64,000 bases of DNA from Frigidibacter albus. Its GTDB lineage: Bacteria; Pseudomonadota; Alphaproteobacteria; Rhodobacterales; Rhodobacteraceae. The stretch covers positions 186,001-250,000 of the forward strand of contig NZ_JAAAUC010000004.1 of the NCBI RefSeq assembly GCF_009908165.1, read 5' to 3'. A program made the position numbers and the translations under genes. Shown here in pieces: positions 28,523 through 36,795 of the stretch; position 1 is the first letter of the stretch, and each line of letters opens with the position of its first letter. The notes below the pieces were generated by a model. That model ran no database searches, was not told where the DNA came from, and saw only the letters and a program-made list of their open reading frames with translations.

Positions 28523-28930
28523 TCACCCCTGGATCCGCTGCAGATACTCCGCCAGCGCCACCAGCGTTTCGGGTGTGGGTGTGGCAATGCCGTCGCCGCT
28601 GTCATAGAGCACGGTGCGGCCGCGCAGCAGGTCGCCGAACTGCGGCATCGCGCCCGGCTCGCCATGGAGGCCGCGGCTGTAGCCGTCGATGGTCGTCATC
28701 ACCGCGGCGCGGGGGAACACCCCACCATTGCGCGCGGCAATGCCGGTCAGGTCTGGCACCGGCAGGCCCGCCGCGGCAGGACCGTCGCCGCGCGCCGTGA
28801 TGCCGTGGCAACTGACGCAGTGTTCGGCAAAGGCGCGTTCGCCGGTTTCGGGCGGCACCACCGCGCAGGCCGCCGCCAGCAGCGCCGCCGTGGCCGAGGC
28901 CACGATGGCCAGCCCTGATCCATATCGCAT
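28523..28930 (-). CDS. c-type cytochrome with lipoprotein signal
   Basis: A 135-aa monohaem cytochrome. The N-terminus has a lipobox ending LLAAAC, so it is probably membrane-anchored by lipid. The haem site is CVSCHG, and the likely axial Met is in GAMPQFGDLL. It is clearly related to the next gene upstream (CASCHG, GPMPIFGALM, DLTG...NDG/NGG F), so the pair arose by tandem duplication. GGAG precedes ATG 28930. Redox partner unknown. Confidence 0.82.
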   Translation of the reverse strand: MRYGSGLAIVASATAALLAAACAVVPPETGERAFAEHCVSCHGITARGDGPAAAGLPVPDLTGIAARNGGVFPRAAVMTTIDGYSRGLHGEPGAMPQFGDLLRGRTVLYDSGDGIATPTPETLVALAEYLQRIQG

Positions 28931-28993
28931 GTTGCCGCTCCTTCTTGGGGTGCGGGCCGGGCCCATCTCAGGCCGCCCGTCCTCCGCCCGCTG

Positions 28994-29395
28994 TCATTTC
29001 ACTTGCACGCTGTCCAGCCAGGCCACAACCGCCAGCACCCGGGCGCTTGTGATCAGCGGCGTGCCATCCGGCGCCTCGGCCGCCACCGCATCGCCGCGCA
29101 TCAGCGCGCCGAAGATCGGCATCGGCCCGCCATGCCCGCGCAGGCCGCTGCGGCCATCGACCAGATGCACCACCCGCAGCCACGGGAAGGTGCCGTCATT
29201 CGCCGCCGCCAGCCCGGTCAGGTCCGGCACCGGCAGCACCAGAATCCCGGCCATGGGCCCGTCGCCGCGCGCCGCGGGGCCGTGGCAACTGGCGCAGGCG
29301 TCCACCCAGACCGCGCGCCCCTCGGCGACAGGGTCCGCGGCGGCGGGCGGCGGCGCAAGGGACAGGGCAAGGCAGGCGATCGGCAGCAGGCGCAT
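28994..29395 (-). CDS. c-type cytochrome, periplasmic
   Basis: A 133-aa monohaem cytochrome. It has a cleavable signal (MRLLPIACLALSLAPPPAAA), a haem site CASCHGPAARGDGP, and a likely axial Met in GGPMPIFGALMRGD. GGAGGA lies 7 bp before ATG 29395. It is first of the tandem pair, 63 bp upstream of its lipoprotein-like paralogue, and lies downstream of lolD on the same strand. I do not recognise the specific partner enzyme. Confidence 0.82.
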   Translation of the reverse strand: MRLLPIACLALSLAPPPAAADPVAEGRAVWVDACASCHGPAARGDGPMAGILVLPVPDLTGLAAANDGTFPWLRVVHLVDGRSGLRGHGGPMPIFGALMRGDAVAAEAPDGTPLITSARVLAVVAWLDSVQVK

Positions 29396-29464
29396 GGGCG
29401 GATCCTCCGGCGGGCTCTCTGCCGCCACCCTGCCCCATCCGCCGCGCCTGCGCCTTGATCCGGA

Positions 29465-30145
29465 TCAGGCCACCACCCGCCCCGCATCCAGCCGCACCAC
29501 CCGGTCCATCCGCGCCGCCAGCTCGAGGTTATGGGTGGCGATCAGGGCTGACAGGCCGGTGCTGCGTACCAGCTCCATCAGCGCACCGAACACCCGGTCT
29601 GACGTGCCGGGGTCGAGGTTGCCGGTCGGTTCATCCGCCAGCAGCAGCGCCGGGGCATTGGCGAGCGCGCGGCAGAAGGCCACCCGCTGCTGCTCGCCGC
29701 CCGACAGCGCGGCGGGGCGGTGGGACGCGCGGGGCAGCACGCCGACGCGGTCCAGCAGCTCCAACGCCCGCGCCTCGGCCTCGGCGCGGCCAACTCCATT
29801 TGCCAGCTGCGGCAGCACGATATTCTCGGCGGCGCTGAACTCGGGCAGCAGGTGGTGGAACTGGTAGACGAAGCCGACCTTCTGGCGGCGCACCTCGGTG
29901 CGGCGGCGGTCGCCGAGCCGGGCCATCGCCTCGCCCTCGATGGCCACGGTGCCTGCATCGGGCGTATCCAGCAGCCCCGCGATGTGCAGCAGCGTCGATT
30001 TCCCGGCGCCTGACGGGGCCACCAGCGCCACCACCTCGCCGCGCGCCACGGTCAGATCGACTCCGCGCAGCACCGCCACTTCCGACGGCTTGCCGCGGTT
30101 GTAGACCTTCTCCAGCCCCACCAGATCCAGCACCGTTTCACTCAT
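29465..30145 (-). CDS. lolD: Lipoprotein-releasing system ATP-binding protein LolD
   Basis: ATPase that powers LolCE extraction of outer-membrane lipoproteins from the inner membrane. The 226-aa product has Walker [11 protein letters not shown]-loop [15 protein letters not shown] (the LolD-specific HHLLPEF), signature [15 protein letters not shown] and Walker [13 protein letters not shown]. It overlaps the permease gene by 8 bp. The downstream cytochromes are on the same strand, but 69 bp away. Confidence 0.92.
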   Translation of the reverse strand: MSETVLDLVGLEKVYNRGKPSEVAVLRGVDLTVARGEVVALVAPSGAGKSTLLHIAGLLDTPDAGTVAIEGEAMARLGDRRRTEVRRQKVGFVYQFHHLLPEFSAAENIVLPQLANGVGRAEAEARALELLDRVGVLPRASHRPAALSGGEQQRVAFCRALANAPALLLADEPTGNLDPGTSDRVFGALMELVRSTGLSALIATHNLELAARMDRVVRLDAGRVVA

Positions 30146-31424
30146 AGCGCAGGGCCTCCACCGGGTTCATCCGGGCGGCACGGCGCGCGGGAAAGATCGT
30201 GACGACGAACGAGAGGCCCAGCGACAGCCCCGCCGCCTTCAGCACATCGGCCAGTTGCAGCTTGGCCGGCAGGTTGTAGATGCCGCGGATTGACGGGTCC
30301 CAGACTCCGCCGCCCGCGACATAGTTGACGAAGGAAAAGATCGGGTCGATCCACAGCGCGAACAGGCAGCCCAGCACCACCCCCATCGCCGTGCCGATCA
30401 CCCCGGTGAACGTGCCGCAGAGGAAGAACACCCGCAGCACCGAGCCCTCGGTCAGGCCCATGGTGCGCAGGATGCCGATGTCGCGGCCCTTGTTCTTGAC
30501 CAGCATGATCAGGCCCGAGGTGATGTTCATCGCCGCGATCAGCACCAGGATCGACAGGATGATGAACATCACATTGTCCTCGACATCCAGCGCGCGCAGG
30601 AAGCTGCCGGAACTGTCGCGCCAGGTCCAGATATAGGCAGTCGGACCCGCGGCCATCAGCAGCGGCACGGTCAGCCGGTCCACCTCTTCGGGGTCCTCGA
30701 CCATCACCTCGATCTCATCCGCCACGCCCTCGCGGTTGAAGTAGCTCTGCGCCTCGAGGAACGGCATGTAGATGCGGGTGCGGTCGATGTCATAGCGGCC
30801 AGCCGTGAAGATATAGACGACCTCATAGGCATTCACCCGGGCCGAGGTGCCGAATGCGGTGCGCGCGCCATTGGGCTGGATCAGGCGGATGCGGTCGCCG
30901 GGGCCCACCCCCAGCTCCTGCGCCATCACCGAGCCGATGGCGATGCCCTCGTCGAAGCGGGCGATATCGCCTTGCGAGGTTTCGGGGTCGGCGACGCGGC
31001 GGATGGCACCGAGGTCTTCGGCGCTGAGGCCGTAGACATCCGCGGCGGCGGCGCGGTCGCCAGCGCTGGCCATCGCCTGCCCGCGCACCTGCGGCGCGGC
31101 GCTGGTCACGCCCGGCACTTCGGCCAGCCGCGCGGTCATCGCCTCATAGTCGGCAATGGTGCGGACGGTGGCGCCGGTCTCGGTGGTGACGGGGGCCGAG
31201 TAGACCGTCGCATGGGCATTGGCGCCGAGGATGGTATCGACGAACTCCGCCCGGAAGCCGGCGCGCACCGACAGCGTCGCGATCAGCGCGAAGACGGCCA
31301 GCGTGATGCCGATCAGGCTGATCCAGGTCATCACCGACACCCCGCCCTCGGCACGGCGGGCGCGCAGATAGCGCCAGGCGATCATGAATTCGAACGGTGC
31401 AAACGGGGCGGTGCGGCTGGCCAT
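30138..31424 (-). CDS. lolC: Lipoprotein-releasing system transmembrane protein LolC/LolE
   Basis: A 428-aa permease with one N-terminal helix ([20 protein letters not shown]), a large periplasmic domain, and three C-terminal helices. [14 protein letters not shown] and [20 protein letters not shown] are standard LolC/E pieces, and it ends PVEALRYE. Alphaproteobacteria usually carry one such gene beside lolD. In many relatives proS lies directly upstream; here that position holds a low-GC orphan gene. Confidence 0.9.
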   Translation of the reverse strand: MASRTAPFAPFEFMIAWRYLRARRAEGGVSVMTWISLIGITLAVFALIATLSVRAGFRAEFVDTILGANAHATVYSAPVTTETGATVRTIADYEAMTARLAEVPGVTSAAPQVRGQAMASAGDRAAAADVYGLSAEDLGAIRRVADPETSQGDIARFDEGIAIGSVMAQELGVGPGDRIRLIQPNGARTAFGTSARVNAYEVVYIFTAGRYDIDRTRIYMPFLEAQSYFNREGVADEIEVMVEDPEEVDRLTVPLLMAAGPTAYIWTWRDSSGSFLRALDVEDNVMFIILSILVLIAAMNITSGLIMLVKNKGRDIGILRTMGLTEGSVLRVFFLCGTFTGVIGTAMGVVLGCLFALWIDPIFSFVNYVAGGGVWDPSIRGIYNLPAKLQLADVLKAAGLSLGLSFVVTIFPARRAARMNPVEALRYE

Positions 31425-31542
31425 GACGGGCTCCCTTGATCGGCCGGCACCGTGGCGGCGCGGGGGGGAAAGGTCAAGGCGGTGGTGGGGGGTGGGGGAG
31501 AAACATCCGCTCAGCGGGGCGCTGATATCCGTTCATCTAGAC

Positions 31543-31556
31543 TCAGTCGAGACTGA
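31543..31556. promoter_or_regulatory. Perfect inverted repeat just upstream of the orphan gene
   Basis: TCAGTCGAGACTGA has 6-bp arms around GA and ends 16 bp before ATG 31573. It could be an autoregulatory operator, or an RNA hairpin near the ribosome site. It lies at the boundary where the sequence turns A+T-richer. Confidence 0.4.
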
Positions 31557-31572
31557 ACTTTATGCTGTCGAT

Positions 31573-32688
31573 ATGGATAAGCTTGATTTTCAAGTAAACG
31601 CAGAGCTCATTTCGTCCGGGCGCCTTGAAGTAGAAGAGATAATTCTGCTTACTGGTGGATTGTGCGCCTTCTCCTGTAGTGACACGACGGCGTTCATCTA
31701 CCCTATTTTAAAGGATGGTCAGCTAACCAGAAGCTCACCGATACCCCACAAAAAATTCAAACAATACATCAAAAGCAGAATGATAGACGTCATCGGCGTA
31801 AAACAGGTCACGCGGGGCCCAGCTTCAATGCACTGGCGCTGGGCGCCCGCTGTTGAATGCCTGAATCCGCCTGACAACAATCCCTCATATAGATGGCGCA
31901 TGGTGTCTTCGTCAATTTCAAGGGCGATTAAGCGCCGAGAAGTTTATAGCGTGATAGGGCGTTCCGCATCCGACCCGCTATCTTTCAACGACATGGAAAA
32001 GCTTGCAATACAGGCAAACCACGTCTCCCTCTCGCTGCATCAGTTGAACTTCGCAATAGTGAACATGGCCGAGTATTTCCAGAATGAGCTGCTCGCTCAC
32101 CTTTCCACAACCGATCCAGCACCGGCAAGATATAGCCACATCCGTGGCTTCGACCTGTCTGCATTCGTCCATAGCTTTTACCAAGCCTTTAGTGCAGCAA
32201 GAGATCACTATGCATTATTTCTTGCGATTCAGCTTTTGCGGCAGAAAGTCGGCGGCATCACAATCGATTCAATGCCGAAACTTCTCAACGAAGTAGATCC
32301 GGACGATCTGCGATGCCTCCCAATCATAAGACTGCTTGAAAGAAATAGCCTCCTGCGGACCGGAGAGGGCACCGGAAAAAGCAAAGGGAAAGATCGACTG
32401 CGTTTCAGCAGCGATACCTGGCTTTGGTACTCGAACGAACTCAGGAATCGGTTTACGCATCGGGCACCCTATGGAACGGCGGAGGGAGAAGGCGTGACTG
32501 AGGCATATCAAGCTGAGGGTGACCCAGAGCTGTTTCTTGTCAAATCATTCCTAGAAAGAGATGGCGAAAAGGCTCAGCCAAACCTTCTGCGAACAGTCAA
32601 TTTTGGCTATCAGAACATTTGCGGGCTTTTTCTGTCTGCGGCGAACTTGACGGGTATGATGACGGCGCCACCGACTATTTCGGTGTGA
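31573..32688 (+). CDS. A+T-richer orphan gene with HEPN-like Rx4H motif
   Basis: A 371-aa soluble protein of unknown family. Base composition drops sharply compared with both neighbours, and rare AT-rich codons (ATA, TTA, AGA) are frequent, a sign of recent transfer. The C-terminal ~200 residues look all-helical: SAFVHSFYQAFSAARDHYAL around residue 200, then WLWYSNELRNRFTHRAPYG. R291-N-R-F-T-H296 fits the Rx4-6H RNase motif of HEPN domains, preceded by a conserved-looking Trp/Leu helix. The start is uncertain, since ATG 31573 has no good ribosome-binding site. It stands alone between lolC (divergent) and the convergent puuD-like gene. A defence or toxin role is a guess. Confidence 0.7.
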   Translation: MDKLDFQVNAELISSGRLEVEEIILLTGGLCAFSCSDTTAFIYPILKDGQLTRSSPIPHKKFKQYIKSRMIDVIGVKQVTRGPASMHWRWAPAVECLNPPDNNPSYRWRMVSSSISRAIKRREVYSVIGRSASDPLSFNDMEKLAIQANHVSLSLHQLNFAIVNMAEYFQNELLAHLSTTDPAPARYSHIRGFDLSAFVHSFYQAFSAARDHYALFLAIQLLRQKVGGITIDSMPKLLNEVDPDDLRCLPIIRLLERNSLLRTGEGTGKSKGKDRLRFSSDTWLWYSNELRNRFTHRAPYGTAEGEGVTEAYQAEGDPELFLVKSFLERDGEKAQPNLLRTVNFGYQNICGLFLSAANLTGMMTAPPTISV

Positions 32689-32784
32689 TTGTCGTGCACT
32701 TTTCGGCGACCAACTGTGACACACCTTCGACGCGGCCCGGTGAGGCTCGTCGCAATAAAGTGAGCCACAATCCCTCCCCACCCC

Positions 32785-33573
32785 TCACGCACTCAGCCGC
32801 GCCACCCCCGCCACGGGCTGCACGAGCCCCTTCCGCCAGGCCCGCACCGCCTCGCCAAAGGCGCAGAACAGCGGGCGCGACACCGGGTCGTTCGCCGCGT
32901 TCCATTCCGGGTGCCACTGCACCGACAGCGTGAAGCCCGGCGCGCCCTCGACATAGAGCGCCTCGGCGGTGCCATCGGGCGCGACCCCGTCCACCACCAC
33001 GCATTTGCCGGGAGTCTTGATCCCCTGGCCGTGCAGCGAGTTGGTCATTACCTCCGGCGCGCCGAACAGGCGGGTGAAGGGGCCATCGTCGGAGAACCGC
33101 ACGGTATGGCGGAGCTCGAACTTCTCTTCCAGCGTGCCATCGGGCGGCATCCGGTGGTTCATCCGCCCCGGCAGGTCGCGGATTTCCGGGTAGAGCGTGC
33201 CGCCAAGCGCCACGTTCACTTCCTGGAAGCCGCGGCAGATGCCGAAGAACGGCTGGCCCCGCTCCACGCAGGCGCGGATCAGCGGCAGGGTGATCGCATC
33301 GCGCGAGCGGTCGAAGGCGCCATGCGCGGGCGTCTCCTCCTCGCCGTATTCCGAGGGGTGGACATTGGGGCGCCCGCCGGTCAGCAGGAAGCCGTCGCAG
33401 ACCTCCAAGAGCTCGGGCACCGTCATGTAGCGGGGGTCGGCCGGGATCAGCAGCGGGATGCAATCGGCCACCTGCGCAACCGCCTGGCTGTTCATCACCC
33501 CGCCGGCATGGGCGGGGTAGCTGTCATTCAGCAATGCCGAATTGCCGATGATCCCGACGACCGGGCGCGTCAT
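32785..33573 (-). CDS. Class I glutamine amidotransferase, gamma-glutamyl-GABA hydrolase (PuuD) family
   Basis: A 262-aa peptidase C26-type hydrolase. The nucleophile elbow is FFGICRGFQEVNVALGG. The catalytic His-Glu pair is in SVQWHPEWNA. It starts MTRPVVGIIGNSALLND at ATG 33573 behind AGGAAGGA. PuuD hydrolyses gamma-glutamyl-GABA in putrescine breakdown, but no other puu gene is here, so the substrate is uncertain. It runs with the glcG-glcB genes but lies 158 bp downstream of them. Confidence 0.85.
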   Translation of the reverse strand: MTRPVVGIIGNSALLNDSYPAHAGGVMNSQAVAQVADCIPLLIPADPRYMTVPELLEVCDGFLLTGGRPNVHPSEYGEEETPAHGAFDRSRDAITLPLIRACVERGQPFFGICRGFQEVNVALGGTLYPEIRDLPGRMNHRMPPDGTLEEKFELRHTVRFSDDGPFTRLFGAPEVMTNSLHGQGIKTPGKCVVVDGVAPDGTAEALYVEGAPGFTLSVQWHPEWNAANDPVSRPLFCAFGEAVRAWRKGLVQPVAGVARLSA

Positions 33574-33731
33574 GGGGCGTCCTTCCTGCATGTCTGTCGC
33601 ATGAGGCGAAGATAGGCGCAGAAGTCCGGGCGCGAAAGGGCCCCTCGCGCACAGTGCGCCGCGCATCAGGGCAGATGCCCGGGAAACGGGCAGATCGGGC
33701 CGCGCCGGACCTGCCCGCAGCGCGGAGGGGC

Positions 33732-34157
33732 TCAGGCCTCGGCCACAAACCCCGCCGCGCGGATGCCAGCCGAGGCTGCGGCGGCGTCATTGTCCGAGGT
33801 ATCGCCGGTCACCCCCACCGCGCCGATCACCGCCCCACTTGGCCCGCGCACCAGCACGCCGCCCGGCACCGGCAGCACCTTCCCCTCGAACACCCCGTTC
33901 ACCGCCGCCATGAAATAGGCCTGCGCCTCGGCCCGCGCCATCTGCGCGCAGCCGCCCATGCCCAGCATCACCGCGCCGTACGCCTTGGCGCGGGCGATCT
34001 CGAACCGGCCGGGGCTGGCGCCGTCGGGCCGGTCGAAGGACAGCACATGCCCGCCCGCATCCAGCACCACGACAGACAGCGGCTTCCAGCCCTGCCCGCG
34101 CCCGGTTTCCATCGCCACCTCGATGATCTGCCGTGCGGCAGTCAGTGTCAGGCTCAT
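33732..34157 (-). CDS. glcG: GlcG/HbpS family protein (DUF336)
   Basis: A 141-aa protein of the HbpS/GlcG fold, known for haem binding in HbpS. Family pieces are [38 protein letters not shown] and the glycine-rich [20 protein letters not shown]. Its ATG overlaps the glcB stop (ATGA), and the glcB-glcG pairing matches the glycolate operon. The biochemical role of GlcG is not established. Confidence 0.85.
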   Translation of the reverse strand: MSLTLTAARQIIEVAMETGRGQGWKPLSVVVLDAGGHVLSFDRPDGASPGRFEIARAKAYGAVMLGMGGCAQMARAEAQAYFMAAVNGVFEGKVLPVPGGVLVRGPSGAVIGAVGVTGDTSDNDAAAASAGIRAAGFVAEA

Positions 34158-36331
34158 GCGCTCGCTCCCTTGACCCCGGCTTGCTTGATCCGTTCGCGCC
34201 GGGCATGCAGCACCGGCTCGGTATAGCCCGAAGGCTGCACATTCCCCAGAAACACCAGATCGCAGGCCGCCTGAAAGGCATAGCCGCTGAAATCGGGCGC
34301 CATCGGCACATAGGCCGGATCGCCGGCATTCTGCCGGTCCACCACCGCCGCCATCTTGCGCAAGCTGTCCATCACCTGCGCCTCGGACACCACGCCATGC
34401 TGCAGCCAGTTCGCCAGCGCCTGCGCCGAGATGCGGCAAGTGGCGCGGTCTTCCATCAGCCCCACATCATGGATGTCGGGCACCTTGGAGCAGCCGATGC
34501 CCTGATCGACCCAGCGGACCACATAGCCCAGGATGCCCTGGCAGTTGTTTTCCACCTCGTCCCGGATCTCGGCATCCGAGTAGTTGCGCCCGGTCGCCAG
34601 CGGCAGCGTCAGCAGGTCGCCCAGCCGCGCCGGCCGGTTCATCGCCGCGATCTCGGCCTGGCGGGCGAAGACATCGACCTTGTGGTAATGCACCGCATGC
34701 AGCACCGCCGCCGTCGGGCTGGGAACCCAGGCGCAGTTGGCGCCGGCCATCGGATGCGCGATCTTCTGCTCCAGCATCGCCGCCATCAGGTCGGGCGCGG
34801 CCCACATGCCCTTGCCGATCTGGGCCTTGCCCTGCAGCCCGCAAGCCAGCCCGATATCGACGTTCCGGTCCTCATAGGCCGAAATCCACGGCTGCGCCTT
34901 CATCTCGCCCTTGCGGACCATGGGCCCCGCTTCCATCGCGGTGTGGATCTCATCCCCCGTGCGGTCGAGGAAGCCGGTATTGATGAAGGCCACCCGGTGC
35001 ATCGCCGCGCGGATGCATTCCTTGAGGTTGGCGCTGGTGCGCCGCTCCTCATCCATGATCCCCAGCTTGACGGTATCGGCGGGCAGGCCGAGCACCTGTT
35101 CGACGCGGGTGAATATCTCATCGGCAAAGGCCACTTCCTCGGGCCCGTGCATCTTGGGCTTGACCACATAGACCGAGCCGCAGACCGAATTGCGCGGGCC
35201 GGTCGTCTTTTGCAGGTCATGCATGGCGAGCAGCGTGGTGACCATCGCATCCATCAGCCCCTCGCCCGCCTCACGCCCCTCGCGGTCATGGAGGGCGGGG
35301 GTGGTCATCAGATGGCCGACATTGCGCACCAGCATCAGCGCGCGGCACTTGAGGGTGAGGGTCGAGCCGTCCGGGGCGACATAGTCGAAATCCGGGTTCA
35401 GGCGGCGCGTCAGCGTCTCGCCGCCCTTCTGGAAGGTCTCGGTCAGGTCGCCCTTCATCAGGCCCAGCCAGTTGGAATAGGCCAGCACCTTGTCCTCGGC
35501 GTCGACGCAGGCCACCGAATCCTCGCAATCCATGATCGAGGACAGCGCGGATTCCAGCCAGACATCGGAGATGCCGGCCGGATCGGTGGCGCCGATCTGG
35601 CTGGCGGGGTCGATGAGGATCTCGATATGCAGGCCGTTATGCTTGAGCAGCACCTGCGTGGGGGCGGCGGCGTCGCCAGCATGGCCGGCGAATTGCGCGG
35701 CGTCGGCAAGGCCAATCTCGCCCGCCTCGGTCCGCACCCGCAGCGCGCCCCCGGCAACCGTCAGCGCCTGCGCCGCGGTCCAGGAGGCACCCGCCAGCGG
35801 CACCGCCTGGTCCAGAAAGTCCTTGGCCCAGCCAATCACCCGCGCCCCGCGGCCCGCGTCATAGCCCTTGCCCTGCGGCGCATCGCCCAGCGCATCGGTG
35901 CCGTAGAGCGCGTCATACAGCGAGCCCCAACGGGCATTCGCGGCGTTCAGCGCATAGCGGGCATTGGTGATCGGCACCACCAGCTGCGGGCCGGCCAGCG
36001 TGGCGATCTCGGGATCGGTGTTCCGGGTCGCGAGCGTGAAATCCGGCCCCTCGGGCAGCAGATAGCCGATCTCGCGCAGGAAGGCGGTATAGGCTTCGGC
36101 GTCATGCACCTGCCCGCGCCGGGCGATGTGCCAGGCGTCGATCTGCTTTTGCAACGCCTCGCGCCGCGCCAGAAGCGCGCGGTTCTTCGGGCCAAGGTCA
36201 TGGATCAGCGCGGAAAATCCGGCCCAGAACGTCGCGGGGTCTACCCCGGTCCCGGGCAGCGCCGCCGTCTCGATGAAATCGGCCAGCGCCGTATCGACCT
36301 GCAGGCCGTGGCGGTCCACGCGTTCGCTCAT
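34154..36331 (-). CDS. glcB: Malate synthase G
   Basis: Condenses glyoxylate with acetyl-CoA to malate in the glyoxylate cycle and glycolate use. At 725 aa it has the length of isoform G. Recognisable parts are [12 protein letters not shown], the catalytic-barrel region with [17 protein letters not shown], and [23 protein letters not shown] 36331 begins [13 protein letters not shown] behind GGGAGA. It is the first gene of the glcB-glcG pair and is divergent from pepN. An FAD-linked glycolate/lactate-type oxidase is encoded at 53.2 kb. Confidence 0.95.
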   Translation of the reverse strand: MSERVDRHGLQVDTALADFIETAALPGTGVDPATFWAGFSALIHDLGPKNRALLARREALQKQIDAWHIARRGQVHDAEAYTAFLREIGYLLPEGPDFTLATRNTDPEIATLAGPQLVVPITNARYALNAANARWGSLYDALYGTDALGDAPQGKGYDAGRGARVIGWAKDFLDQAVPLAGASWTAAQALTVAGGALRVRTEAGEIGLADAAQFAGHAGDAAAPTQVLLKHNGLHIEILIDPASQIGATDPAGISDVWLESALSSIMDCEDSVACVDAEDKVLAYSNWLGLMKGDLTETFQKGGETLTRRLNPDFDYVAPDGSTLTLKCRALMLVRNVGHLMTTPALHDREGREAGEGLMDAMVTTLLAMHDLQKTTGPRNSVCGSVYVVKPKMHGPEEVAFADEIFTRVEQVLGLPADTVKLGIMDEERRTSANLKECIRAAMHRVAFINTGFLDRTGDEIHTAMEAGPMVRKGEMKAQPWISAYEDRNVDIGLACGLQGKAQIGKGMWAAPDLMAAMLEQKIAHPMAGANCAWVPSPTAAVLHAVHYHKVDVFARQAEIAAMNRPARLGDLLTLPLATGRNYSDAEIRDEVENNCQGILGYVVRWVDQGIGCSKVPDIHDVGLMEDRATCRISAQALANWLQHGVVSEAQVMDSLRKMAAVVDRQNAGDPAYVPMAPDFSGYAFQAACDLVFLGNVQPSGYTEPVLHARRERIKQAGVKGASA

Positions 36332-36511
36332 GCGTCTCTCCCTCGCAAATGGCCCGCAGAGGGGCCGGACCAGCATTAGGCGAGCGGCCGCAGAGGCGCA
36401 AGAAAGCGGGCGGCGGTTTCGGCGGGTCGGCCGGTTCTGGCCCGTGGGTGATGATTTGGTGGGCGGGTGTGGGGTGTGCGTTCGACAGAATCCGCGTTTC
36501 AGCCCGCACTC

Positions 36512-36676
36512 CAGAGGGCAGCGCCCGTCCGCCGGGTGGGCGAGCAACGCTGGTTCTAGGCACTTTATGGTGCAACCCCTCCCACAGAATTTCTAGGGGC
36601 TGGCATCGCAAAGCGCCCGCCCGAGGGGGCGGACGGGCGCTGCCCGGCGGCGCTAAAGCGCCTTGTTCCGGGCAAG
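36512..36676 (+). repeat. Family-1 palindromic repeat, copy C (reference copy)
   Basis: 165 bp between divergent glcB and pepN. Perfect 18-bp inverted arms GGGCAGCGCCCGTCCGCC (36516-36533) and GGCGGACGGGCGCTGCCC (36628-36645) flank a core. The core has TTCTAGG twice and the stretch CACTTTATGGTGC. To the right is an outer hairpin, TGCCCGG...CCGGGCA, around GGCGCT-AA-AGCGCC. Confidence 0.85.
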
Positions 36677-36795
36677 AAGCGAGGGACGAGGGGTCGGAGA
36701 GCTCCTTCACCCCCTCCCCCCACACAAGGTTGAACCCCGCCTCGCCGCGCCCTAGGCTCCCCCGATCCCCGGCTTCCCCCAGAAGGACGCATCCC

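Noticed and set aside
36349-36795. N-terminal extension of the pepN frame through the repeat
   Set aside because: The extension translates the family-1 repeat; a GTG with a ribosome site at 36796 gives the normal PepN start.
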